This document shows positions 38,348-48,044 of a DNA stretch of 64,000 nt, piece by piece. Both the position numbers and the translations under genes were made by a program. The stretch's first letter is position 1. Every line of letters starts with the position of its first letter. The notes beneath the pieces are model-generated. The model did no database searches. It worked only from the letters and a program-made list of their open reading frames with translations, and was not told the DNA's origin. Source of the stretch: Azospirillum brasilense (GTDB lineage Bacteria > Pseudomonadota > Alphaproteobacteria > Azospirillales > Azospirillaceae); NCBI RefSeq assembly GCF_001315015.1, contig NZ_CP012915.1:1226501-1290500 (forward strand). The letters are read 5' to 3'.

Positions 38348-38395
38348 GACCGGCCGAACCGGAAAAGCCAGCGAAAGAGCCCGTCCGGGAAAAGC

Positions 38396-38437
38396 AAAAG
38401 CCCCCTCGCCCGCGCGCGGCGGACGATGGGGCTTTTT
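38396..38437. terminator. Bidirectional rho-independent terminator
   Basis: AAAAGCCCC (38396-38404) and GGGGCTTTT (38428-38436) form a 9-bp stem around a 23-base GC-rich loop, with A/T runs on both sides. It lies between the small membrane protein and the converging macroglobulin-like gene. Confidence 0.8.
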
Positions 38438-38449
38438 CCATTCGGCCGC

Positions 38450-41400
38450 TTACTCCGGCAGGACGCGCAGGCGCGACGCGGCGGTGCGGGCAGACTGGTG
38501 CGGACGGTAAAGGTCTTCCACCGTCGCACCGGGCTGGGCGTAATCGCCGGGCGTTACCGCGCGCACCAGATAGACCAGCCGGAAGCGCGGCGCCTGCTTG
38601 GTCATGTCCAGCGCGGCGACGAAGCGGTCGTCACGGTAATCGACGGCGCGGGGCGCGGTCAGCTCGCCCAGCCAGGACAGGTCGCCCAGCGGCGCCCCGC
38701 CCCCGGCGAAGCGGGCGGCCTCGATCTCGAAGCCGGCGGGCAGAGGGTCGGACACCAGAACCTGCCGGTCCACCGGATCGGAAGCGCTGCCCTCCAAAAT
38801 CACCACCAACCGGTCATTGGGACGGACGGCGCCCGGATCGGCGGGGCGGCCGGTCATGTCGAACAGGCTGCGCGTGACGGTCATGCCCTGCTCCTCCGCC
38901 CCCGGCGCCGCGTCGGCGATGCCGGACACCGACAGGATCTGGCGCAGCGGCTCCCCCCCGGCGTTGCGGATAGCCGGCGGAGCCGCCGGGTCGATGCGCT
39001 GGAACAGCGGCTTGACGCCCTCGGCGACCTGATCGGCCCCTTGCTGGTCCTTCTGGGCGATCTTCATACCCGGCGCCCGGTCGATCAGCGCCTTGGCCGC
39101 CTGGAGAAGCCACGCCTGCTCCTGCACGCCGGTGGTGCGGACGGCGGCGTAGGTCTTGGACAGGCGTTCGGTGGCCTGGGTCAGGCGCTCCCGCTCGACC
39201 ACGCCGCTCTCGCCCATCAGCGCCACCACGCCGGCCTCGTCGCGCAGCGACGAGCCGTAGTCGCGCAGGCTGGCCGACACGACGCGGGCGCCGGACAGCC
39301 GCCCGAAGGCTTCCGCCGCGCGGTCCTTGTCGCCCAACGCGGCGATGGCCGTGGCCACCTGGGCGCGGGCGAAGTCGGTCTGCAGCTTGTCCCAGAAGGT
39401 CTCCTGGAAGTAGCGGACGGCACCGGCGTCGATCATCTTGGCGCGGGCCAGCACATAGAGCGCGTAGGCGCGGGCCGGCTGCTCGTCGGCCTCCACCCAG
39501 GCGTTGTCGAGCGCGCCGCGCAGCCCGTCCAGCCCCTTGCGGTAGGGACCCTCCGGCACGCGGTAGCCGGCGGCCTTGGCGCGGCCCAGGAAGTCCAGGG
39601 CGTAGGCGGTCAGCCAGGAATCGGCCTCCCCCTTCGGCGACCAGGCGGCGAAGGCGCCGTCCGTCCGCTGGAAGGTCAACACCCGGTCCACCGACCGCTG
39701 CACCCGCGCCTTCACCCGCTCGTCCGAGGCGACGCCCAGCGCCACCGCCACGTCGCCCAGCGACAGCAGGGGCAGTGCGCGGCTGGCCGTCATCTCCAGC
39801 CCGCCGGGGCCGCCGCGCTCCAGCGCGGTCAGCAGGCCGGGAATGTCGAGGTCCGGCAGGTTGCCGAGCGACAGGGCCGCCGTCGCGGTCTCCGGACGCA
39901 GGCCGTTCAGCAGGTCGGCGGGCAACTCGACGCTGCGCTCCGGGGCCAGCATGGAGGCGGTGCGGCGGGTGACCAGCGGCGAGGCCGGACGCACCGGGAT
40001 TTCCCACTGGCGCGTGATGCGCAGGCCGTCCGGCCCGGTCACGTCCAGCGCGAGGTGGCCCGTGCCGACGCCGTTGGCGGTCAGGACCCGCCCGGCGGTG
40101 GCCCGCTTGCCCCGGCCCAGCTCGGGCACGGCGATGCTGCCCTCGCTGAGCGACACGGCGCCGCTGGCGATCAGGGAGATGGTGTAGGCACCCGCCGGCC
40201 CGGCGACGTTGTCGAGCGTCACCGGGACCACCGCCCGGTCCCCCGGCGCCAGGAAACGCGGCAGGCCCAGGTCGGCCAGCACCGGATCGGCGACCAGCAT
40301 GGAGGATTCGGAGCGGCCCAGCTTGTCCCCGCTCCAGGCCACGGCCATCAGGCGCAGCCGGCCCTGGAAATCGGGGACGTCCAGCGGCACCGCCACCTTG
40401 CCCTCCGGCCCCACGGTCAGCACGCCGGAGAACAGGGAGACGACGCGCTCCGACTTCTGCGGGACGGTGACGCCGACCTGACGCAGCCGCGGAGCGGCGC
40501 CGGGACGCGTGCGGGTGGCGTCCAGGACCGCCGGATCGATCAGCCGCCCGAAGGAGTCGCGCAGCTCCACGCCGAGGCGGCGCTTGCCCAGATAATGGTC
40601 GATGGGATTCGGCGAATGCTGGTCGGTGAGCTGGAGCACCGCGTCATCCACCGCTGCGACCGTCACATAGGCCGGCTGGCCCTCCGGCGCGCCCTCAACC
40701 ACCACCTCCGCGGTGACGGAGCGGCGGGGCTCGGTCTGGGCCGGGGCGGCGACGCGCACGTCCAGCGCCCGCTCGTCCCCGTCCACCGCCAGCCAGGACA
40801 GGCCGACGGCGCGGCGCGCCACGCCCTTCGACGGGCCACCCGCCGCGTCCGGCGCGCCGAAGGCGGTCGCCAGCACATAGACGCCGCCGGTCCAGGTCGG
40901 ATCGACGGGAATCTCCAGGAAGGCGCCCTCCGGCCCGATGCGGCGGGTCGAGGCGTGGCGGATCTTGCGGTCGGCGACGGTGATCAGCACCTCGCTGTCG
41001 TAGGGCGGCTTGACGTAGACCCAGGCGGTGTCACCGCCCTTGTAGGCGGGCAGCATGACGGTCACGTCCACCTGATCGGGACGCTCGCCGGCGGTCGGGG
41101 TCATCCACCAGCCGGCGGCGAAGCGCAGGCTGCTCGCCACGCCGGTCTTGGGATCGAACACCTCAAGACGGTAGCGGCCGGCGGTCACCGGGGCCTCGAC
41201 CGAGCCCGGCTTGGCCGCCTGGGCGGCGAGCGTGCCGCCGGTCACCCGCTGGTCGCGCACCGTGACTTTGTAGTCCCAGCGCCCGTTGGCCTCGAACCAG
41301 GCGTAGTCGTACTCCTCCTCGAACAGCTCGTAGGAGAGGTCCTCCTTGTCCATCGGCTGGCCGTCCGGCCCGACCGCCACCACGTCGAATCCGGCGGTGG

Positions 41401-43315
41401 CGCCCTCGGGCACCCCGTCGCCCTCGAAACGCGGGCGGATGCCGACGGCGAAGGGCTGGTGGCGCACCGGCAGGACCAGATCGCGGCTGACCGAGCGGCC
41501 CCCGATATCCAGCAGGGTGGCGCGGACCACCGCCTCCAGCGGCTTGGTGCTCTCCGGCGCCTTGGGCAGCGCGAGGTCGGCCTTGGCCTGCCCGTTGCGG
41601 TTGGTCGTGAAGCCCGGCAGGTCGCTGCGCAGCGGCTTCACCTCCTCCTGCGTGAGGCCGAAGCGGTAGCCGGGCAGGTTTGGATAGGGATTCGCCGCGG
41701 CGCGCAGCGTCACCGCCAGCTCGCCCGGCAGGCCCGCCGCCGGAGCGCCGTAGAGGAAATGCCCGTCGACGGTCAGCGTCGTCTTGCCGTCCGCCGGAAG
41801 CTCCGCCGCCTCGGCGGCGAGGGCGACCTCAAGACGCGGCGGCACGAAGTCCTCGACCAGGAATTCGGCGCGGCCCAGCACCGGCCCCGTCGTGTTCGGC
41901 CCCGTCGTGCTTGATTGCGCGCCCGCCTCCGGCTCGCCGTGGGCGGTGACGGCCCAGGTGCCGGTCATGGCGTTGGCCGGGATCTCGACGCGGGCGGCGA
42001 AGCTGCCGCCGCCGGATTCGGCGAGCGGGCGGCGGTCCACCTCGAAGCCGTCCGGGCGCTGGATCTTCAGCGTGACAGGCCGGCCGGTGACCGGCTTGGC
42101 GTCGGCGTCGCGCAGCAGCATCGCCAGATGCACCGTCTCGCCGGGGCGGTAGATGCCGCGCTCGGTGTAAAGGAAGGCGTCGGGCTGGCCGGGAACCGGG
42201 CGCGCCGGGACCGCCGCCGCGACGCCGCCCGGCGCCGCGTTCGGCGCCCCGGCCGCCGGAGGGGCGTTGGCCAGCGTCGGCGTGACGAGGTCAAGGAAGC
42301 CGAAGTCCCCCGCCCCACGGTAGGCGAACAGCGCCTGCACCGGCTCACGCCCGGCGGCGCGCAGGGCGGTGAGGTCGAAGCGCGCCAGCCCGTCCGCGCC
42401 GGTCAGCGCCTTGCCAAGCTCCTCGTTGTTGCGGGCGAGCAGGCGCAGTTCCACGCCGGCCTCCGGCGTCGCACCCTTGACGGAGCGGGCGAAGACGACC
42501 AGCGCGTCCTCGCCGGTGATGGCGTTCAGGCCGAGGTCGGAGACGACGAACCACTGGGTCGCCTTGTGGTCCCAGCCGCCGGGCTTGATGTCCTCGGTGC
42601 TGGCCACGGCGATGTAGACGCCGGGCTCCAGCCGGCCCAGCACGGCGTCGATGGGAAAGGGCGTCACCACCGCCTGGTTGCGGCTGTTGCTGATCGCCAT
42701 TTCCCCGCGCCACACCTCCTGGCCGGAGCGGTCGAGGATCTCGCCGACCTCGTGGTCGGACATCTGCTGGCCGATGCGGCCGAAATAGATCTTCTCCACC
42801 AGGCTGCGGTCGTTGATCCGCAGCACCTGGAGCTTCGCCCGGTCGAGGTTGATGGAGCGCAGCGGCAGACCGTCGGCGCCGATGCGCGGCAGGATGTAGC
42901 CTGCCCCGCGGAAGGCCAGCGCCGGCTTGCGGTTCGGCACCTCGATGTCGCGCGCGTCGGGGTTGGGCAGGCGCTTCCCGTCGCTGCCCGGCAGACCGTC
43001 GCGCAGGGTGATGCGGTAGCTCTGCCCGTGCTTCAGCCCCTCGACGCAGAGCGTGCGGTCGCGGGCGACGGCGGTCCCGTCGAAGGCTGCCCCGCCCCCG
43101 GCAGGCGTCACCTCCACATAGTCGCGGTAGTTCACCGCGCGCGACTTCTCCAGCCGGTCGGTGAAGGTGAAGCAGGCCTGCGGCACGTCGCGCTCCGCCG
43201 CCACCTCGGCGGAGGAGACGCCGAAGGGCACCGGCTCGGGCGGCGCGTCGGCGGCAATGACGGGGGTTGAGGACGCGACGAGGACGGCACAGACACGCGC
43301 CACTGCACGCAACAT
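38450..43315 (-). CDS. Bacterial alpha-2-macroglobulin-like protein lacking the thioester
   Basis: A 1621-residue secreted protein of the bacterial alpha-2-macroglobulin family (YfhM/YfaS group), possibly a protease trap in the periplasm. A signal peptide of 22 residues precedes repeated macroglobulin domains (PGETVHLAMLLRDAD, GTWAVTAHGEPEAG) and a C-terminal alpha-alpha toroid. At the thioester site, expected GCxEQ, the sequence reads GGPGGLEMTASRALPLL: cysteine and glutamine are replaced (G1172, M1175), so no thioester can form. The gene has no pbpC beside it, unlike YfhM. ATG 43315 starts the signal peptide; the longer frame to 43561 overlaps the kinase gene. Confidence 0.88.
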   Translation of the reverse strand: MLRAVARVCAVLVASSTPVIAADAPPEPVPFGVSSAEVAAERDVPQACFTFTDRLEKSRAVNYRDYVEVTPAGGGAAFDGTAVARDRTLCVEGLKHGQSYRITLRDGLPGSDGKRLPNPDARDIEVPNRKPALAFRGAGYILPRIGADGLPLRSINLDRAKLQVLRINDRSLVEKIYFGRIGQQMSDHEVGEILDRSGQEVWRGEMAISNSRNQAVVTPFPIDAVLGRLEPGVYIAVASTEDIKPGGWDHKATQWFVVSDLGLNAITGEDALVVFARSVKGATPEAGVELRLLARNNEELGKALTGADGLARFDLTALRAAGREPVQALFAYRGAGDFGFLDLVTPTLANAPPAAGAPNAAPGGVAAAVPARPVPGQPDAFLYTERGIYRPGETVHLAMLLRDADAKPVTGRPVTLKIQRPDGFEVDRRPLAESGGGSFAARVEIPANAMTGTWAVTAHGEPEAGAQSSTTGPNTTGPVLGRAEFLVEDFVPPRLEVALAAEAAELPADGKTTLTVDGHFLYGAPAAGLPGELAVTLRAAANPYPNLPGYRFGLTQEEVKPLRSDLPGFTTNRNGQAKADLALPKAPESTKPLEAVVRATLLDIGGRSVSRDLVLPVRHQPFAVGIRPRFEGDGVPEGATAGFDVVAVGPDGQPMDKEDLSYELFEEEYDYAWFEANGRWDYKVTVRDQRVTGGTLAAQAAKPGSVEAPVTAGRYRLEVFDPKTGVASSLRFAAGWWMTPTAGERPDQVDVTVMLPAYKGGDTAWVYVKPPYDSEVLITVADRKIRHASTRRIGPEGAFLEIPVDPTWTGGVYVLATAFGAPDAAGGPSKGVARRAVGLSWLAVDGDERALDVRVAAPAQTEPRRSVTAEVVVEGAPEGQPAYVTVAAVDDAVLQLTDQHSPNPIDHYLGKRRLGVELRDSFGRLIDPAVLDATRTRPGAAPRLRQVGVTVPQKSERVVSLFSGVLTVGPEGKVAVPLDVPDFQGRLRLMAVAWSGDKLGRSESSMLVADPVLADLGLPRFLAPGDRAVVPVTLDNVAGPAGAYTISLIASGAVSLSEGSIAVPELGRGKRATAGRVLTANGVGTGHLALDVTGPDGLRITRQWEIPVRPASPLVTRRTASMLAPERSVELPADLLNGLRPETATAALSLGNLPDLDIPGLLTALERGGPGGLEMTASRALPLLSLGDVAVALGVASDERVKARVQRSVDRVLTFQRTDGAFAAWSPKGEADSWLTAYALDFLGRAKAAGYRVPEGPYRKGLDGLRGALDNAWVEADEQPARAYALYVLARAKMIDAGAVRYFQETFWDKLQTDFARAQVATAIAALGDKDRAAEAFGRLSGARVVSASLRDYGSSLRDEAGVVALMGESGVVERERLTQATERLSKTYAAVRTTGVQEQAWLLQAAKALIDRAPGMKIAQKDQQGADQVAEGVKPLFQRIDPAAPPAIRNAGGEPLRQILSVSGIADAAPGAEEQGMTVTRSLFDMTGRPADPGAVRPNDRLVVILEGSASDPVDRQVLVSDPLPAGFEIEAARFAGGGAPLGDLSWLGELTAPRAVDYRDDRFVAALDMTKQAPRFRLVYLVRAVTPGDYAQPGATVEDLYRPHQSARTAASRLRVLPE

Positions 43316-43380
43316 TCGATCTTCCCTGGACCAGCCGCCCGGCGCGGCGCGCGCGGGCCTATGCGAAAACTTGGGGCCTG

Positions 43381-43397
43381 CGAAAACACTGTTTTCG
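43381..43397. repeat. Inverted repeat between histidine kinase and macroglobulin genes
   Basis: CGAAAAC-ACT-GTTTTCG is a perfect 7-bp inverted repeat, 66 bases ahead of the macroglobulin start. Its left arm belongs to TGCGAAAAC, which also occurs directly repeated at 43362-43370. It could be an operator or a hairpin at the end of the kinase transcript. Confidence 0.45.
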
Positions 43398-43490
43398 GCA
43401 AACCGGCGCGGAGTATGCCGAAGCGCCCCTGGTTTCGCCACGGCTTTGCGGCCCCGCCCGGAAAATCCCGCAACGTGGATCGGGTGTGGA

Positions 43491-45119
<1,629 letters not shown>

Positions 45120-45266
45120 CCCGGTCTTTCCACAGGCGGTCAACCGGGGCGGGTCCGGACGATGATCCGTTCCGGCCCGGTATCGACCCTAGAGAACAAG
45201 GGGTATCACGCCACCGAAGTCCCCGGCAAGCCTCTCCATCCAGCGTTGACAGCGAATGCCATCATG

Positions 45267-46454
45267 TCATTTTTGCGTGAAATACGCCCTCAGCCGCTCA
45301 ACCGCCCCATCGAGGATCTCGTCCCTCTTGGAGAAACAGAAGCGGATGAAGCTTCGCGGCGCGTCTTGGACGAAGAAGGCTCCGACGGGAATGGCCGTCA
45401 CCCCGGCCTCGACGGTCAGACGGCGGCAGAAATCCTCGTCGTTTCCGTCGAAGCCGAAGGGCGACACGTCGGCGACCACGAAATAGGTGCCGGCGGAGGG
45501 CAGCACCTTGAACCCCACCGCGCGCAGCCCGTCGGCCAGCCGGTCGCGTTTGGCCTGGAGTCCGCCGGCCAGTCCGGCGAAATAGGCATCGTCCTTGCCC
45601 AGCCCATAGGCGACCGCCGCCTGGAGGTTGGGCGGCGTGGTGAAGGTGATGTACTGGTGCGCCTTTGCGACGGGCTGGAGCAGGTGCGGCGCGCCGGTGA
45701 CGTAGCCGACCTTCCAGCCGGTCAGCGAGAACGTCTTGCCGGCGGAGCCGATCTTCAGACAACGGTCACGCATGCCGGGCAGCGTCATCAGCGGAATGTG
45801 CCGACCCCCATCGAAGACGATGTGCTCGTACACCTCGTCACAGACGGCGAAGGAATCGAAACGCTGGACGAACTCCGCCAACAGTTCCAGTTCGGCGCGG
45901 GAGAAGACCTTGGCGGCGGGATTCAGCGGGTCGTTGATGAGAACCAGCTTGGTCTTCGGCGAGAAGGCAGCTTCCAGGTCGGCCCGCGTGAAGCTCCAGT
46001 CCGGGGCCTTCAGGCTGACGAAACGCGGCACGCCGCCGGCCAGCCGGACGATCGGCAGGTAGCTGTCGTACATGGGCTGGAACAGCACAACCTCGTCGCC
46101 CGGCTCGATGAGGCCGAGCAGGCTGGCGGTAAGGGCCTCCGTCGCGCCGGAGGTCACCAGCACCTCGGTCTTCCAATCGATGTCCAGCCCGTAGAACCGC
46201 TTGCCGTGGCCGGCCAGCGCCTGCCGCAACTCCGGCGTGCCCATCATCGGCGGGTACTGGTTCCACCCTTCGAGGATGGCCTTGGCCGCCACGTCCAGAA
46301 CGTCGGCGGGACCGCGCTCGTCGGGAAAGCCCTGGCCAAGATTGATCGCCTTGTGCTCGTCCGACAGACGGGACATCACCTCGAAGATCGTAACCGGGAG
46401 GTCAAGTTCCCGCCGACCAAGGAAGCCCGTCTTCGGTTCTTCGGAATTTTGCAT
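45267..46454 (-). CDS. PLP-dependent aminotransferase (class I/II)
   Basis: A 395-residue fold-type I aminotransferase. The PLP lysine is K240 in GSAGKTFSLTGWKVGY. D206 and Y209 lie in CDEVYEHIVFDG. Substrate and cofactor residues lie in INLGQGFPD, TSGATEAL and RSFIRFCFSK. It resembles the methionine / kynurenine aminotransferase group (YbdL-like). One usual motif, NTPHNPTGKVF, reads NDPLNPAAKVF. The exact amino acid is unknown. Confidence 0.9.
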   Translation of the reverse strand: MQNSEEPKTGFLGRRELDLPVTIFEVMSRLSDEHKAINLGQGFPDERGPADVLDVAAKAILEGWNQYPPMMGTPELRQALAGHGKRFYGLDIDWKTEVLVTSGATEALTASLLGLIEPGDEVVLFQPMYDSYLPIVRLAGGVPRFVSLKAPDWSFTRADLEAAFSPKTKLVLINDPLNPAAKVFSRAELELLAEFVQRFDSFAVCDEVYEHIVFDGGRHIPLMTLPGMRDRCLKIGSAGKTFSLTGWKVGYVTGAPHLLQPVAKAHQYITFTTPPNLQAAVAYGLGKDDAYFAGLAGGLQAKRDRLADGLRAVGFKVLPSAGTYFVVADVSPFGFDGNDEDFCRRLTVEAGVTAIPVGAFFVQDAPRSFIRFCFSKRDEILDGAVERLRAYFTQK

Positions 46455-46790
46455 CGAACACCGTCGGTGTGGTTGGGTGAGTTCCGTGGTGGCTGATCGG
46501 TGACCGGCCAGATCGGGAGAGCCCCGCCCGTCTCGGATCGCGGATCGAGCGGGCGGAATTCAGCGGTCGCCGCACCAGCCTTGTTCCGGCTTGCCTTATC
46601 GACGGATTGCGGCCGCTCGTCCAGCGCCTCGGCGGGTTTTCCCAGCAGGGGCGCTGTGCGCGGCTTCCTGTCTCAAGAGCAGGTGGTGGCCCCCGGGGAC
46701 GCGGCGGGACAAGCCGGACACGGCGAGGGTCAACGAAGTTCTGCCCGCTCGTGTCGGGCCCCGTCATCGACGGTTGACGCGAACCCAATC

Positions 46791-46824
46791 GAATCAAACG
46801 CGCACGCGAATCAAACGCGCACGC
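46791..46824. repeat. Perfect tandem repeat of a 17-base unit
   Basis: GAATCAAACGCGCACGC occurs twice in a row (46791-46807 and 46808-46824). Each unit begins with a GANTC methylation site. It may reflect a replication slip or an iteron-like binding site. Confidence 0.85.
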
Positions 46825-46857
46825 CCAACCGCCTCAGGGGGGGCCGAGGTGGTTGGG
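46824..46857. terminator. Hairpin downstream of the XRE regulator gene
   Basis: CCCAACCGCCT (46824-46834) and AGGTGGTTGGG (46847-46857) pair over 11 positions, one of them G-T, around a GC-rich loop. No T-tract follows on either strand. It may stop or stabilise the XRE transcript (minus strand). Confidence 0.4.
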
Positions 46858-46979
46858 CGGCACGAACCGACGTGGCCCAGCGGTGACGCCGGGACCGGGC
46901 CTACCTATGAAACCGGGCCTACAAAACCGGGCGGGTGAACCGCATGGGGCTGGACCCACACGGCTACGCCGCCCGCTCC

Positions 46980-47504
46980 TCACGCCTGCCCGACGCTGTG
47001 GCCAGCGTTGCGCCCGCGGCGTCCACGAACGGCGGTCGGGTCGATCACCGCCGCATCCGCGTCGATGGCCGGGCCGCCGTCGCTGTCGGTCTGGTCGGCG
47101 CAGCGTTCGGCCAGTTCCCGGATCGCCCCGCGGATCTGCGGATCGCGGATGTTCTGGAAGTAACGGGCGAGCATCAGCGCCTCGCGGGACCGCAGAGTGC
47201 CCTCCGACTCCTCCGCCTGAGGACTGGCGATTCCCGCTTCCTGGGCGGCATGGCGCTCTTCCAGCCCCTCGAAGAAGACGGACACCGGCACCCGGAAGAA
47301 CTGCGCCAGCTTGAACAGCCGGCTGGCCGAGACCCGGTTGAAGCCGCGCTCGTATTTCTGAAGCTGCTGGAACGTCAGTCCCAGAGCCGAGGCGACATCG
47401 CTCTGGCTCAGACCGGCGAGCATGCGCAGTTCGCGCAGGCGCTGCCCAACAAACACATCGACCTCGTTGAGGCCTTCCTTCTTCTCACGTCCACGTTTTT
47501 TCAC
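46980..47504 (-). CDS. XRE-family transcriptional regulator
   Basis: A 174-residue DNA-binding protein. The HTH (about residues 18-75) has GQRLRELRMLAGLSQSDVASALG, read here as VGQRLRELRMLAGLS and LGLTFQQLQKYERGFNRVSASRL, a pattern very common in alphaproteobacterial Cro/C1-type regulators (SinR-like). The C-terminal half has a small helical segment (EALMLARYFQNIRDPQIRGA) and a disordered, basic end. It is divergent from fliF, so it might regulate the flagellar operon; this is only by position. Confidence 0.87.
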   Translation of the reverse strand: MKKRGREKKEGLNEVDVFVGQRLRELRMLAGLSQSDVASALGLTFQQLQKYERGFNRVSASRLFKLAQFFRVPVSVFFEGLEERHAAQEAGIASPQAEESEGTLRSREALMLARYFQNIRDPQIRGAIRELAERCADQTDSDGGPAIDADAAVIDPTAVRGRRGRNAGHSVGQA

Positions 47505-48044
47505 AACATTCCCCCATCAGAAAAAGTGGCAAAGCCCCATGTCGCGCGAAGCAACATTCGGTTCTGCGTTGGAAAGATTCCGACGCGCTTGTGCCACGAT
47601 CTTTTTGGTATCGGACAAGCGACCATTGCAACTCAGCTATGACTTCGGTGACACAAAGTCAACCACCGTTGCGACATTTACTACCTACGTTCCAACAAAC
47701 CACAGAAAGTGAATGGTTATGCACCCGCGCATCATTCCTTCTTTCGAGGTAATTTTAAATTGCTTGAAACAGAAACAATCCGTCGACCTCTCTTTTGCGG
47801 CGAATCAATTCCGTTGATTTCGCTCACCGGTCGGCAAAAGGGCGTTGCCGACGCGCATCGATAGGCACATTTTGCCGGGCACTGGGCAATTTCTGCCCAC
47901 GAATTAACGCTCTCTTCATCAAGACAGCCCAGCATGCGCGCCTAAGGCAAGGACCGGCGCGGTTTTTGCAAATTCTTTCTTTTGCGTCTGCGAAATCAAG
48001 AACTTCCCGGAGATCCACCGGGGCATCCGATCGGGGACTAGCGC
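47505..48044. promoter_or_regulatory. 540-base divergent control region of the XRE gene and fliF operon
   Basis: AT-rich relative to its surroundings and without a convincing gene. It holds an inverted repeat AATCAA...TTGATT (47803-47819), a CtrA-like TTAA-N7-TTCA (47904-47918, one base from consensus) and the sigma54-type promoter at 47955-47970. The fliF start is a GTG. Confidence 0.55.
47955..47970 (+). promoter_or_regulatory. Candidate sigma54 (-24/-12) promoter of the flagellar operon
   Basis: CGGCGCGGTTTTTGCA matches the consensus TGGCACG-N4-TTGCA at 10 of the 12 fixed positions. The essential GG and GC pairs are kept at the right spacing of 12. It would start transcription near 47981, 64 bases before fliF. 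The sigma54 activator FlbD is encoded in the same operon. Confidence 0.65.

Larger units (their letters stand above)
46455..46979. other. 525-base intergenic region with repeats
   Basis: No convincing gene; short frames here do not look coding. It holds the presumed aminotransferase promoter, two perfect tandem 17-base repeats (46791-46824), an 11-bp hairpin with one G-T pair (46824-46857), and the short direct repeat ACCGGGCCTAC at 46894-46904 and 46912-46922, with a part copy at 46926-46932. Confidence 0.5.

Noticed and set aside
38426..41914. Long plus-strand open frame over the macroglobulin gene
   Set aside because: It has no recognisable motif and is a shadow of the minus-strand gene. 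The same applies to long antisense frames over smc, fliF, flhA, the FliK-like gene and fliI.
46455..46979. Short open frames in the aminotransferase/XRE spacer
   Set aside because: They are arginine- and proline-rich without motifs and have no start signals. The repeats explain the region better.
47860..47900. Other sigma54-like GG/GC pairs before fliF
   Set aside because: AGGCACATTTTGCC and TGGGCAATTTCTGCC have the pairs 10 and 11 bases apart instead of 12.
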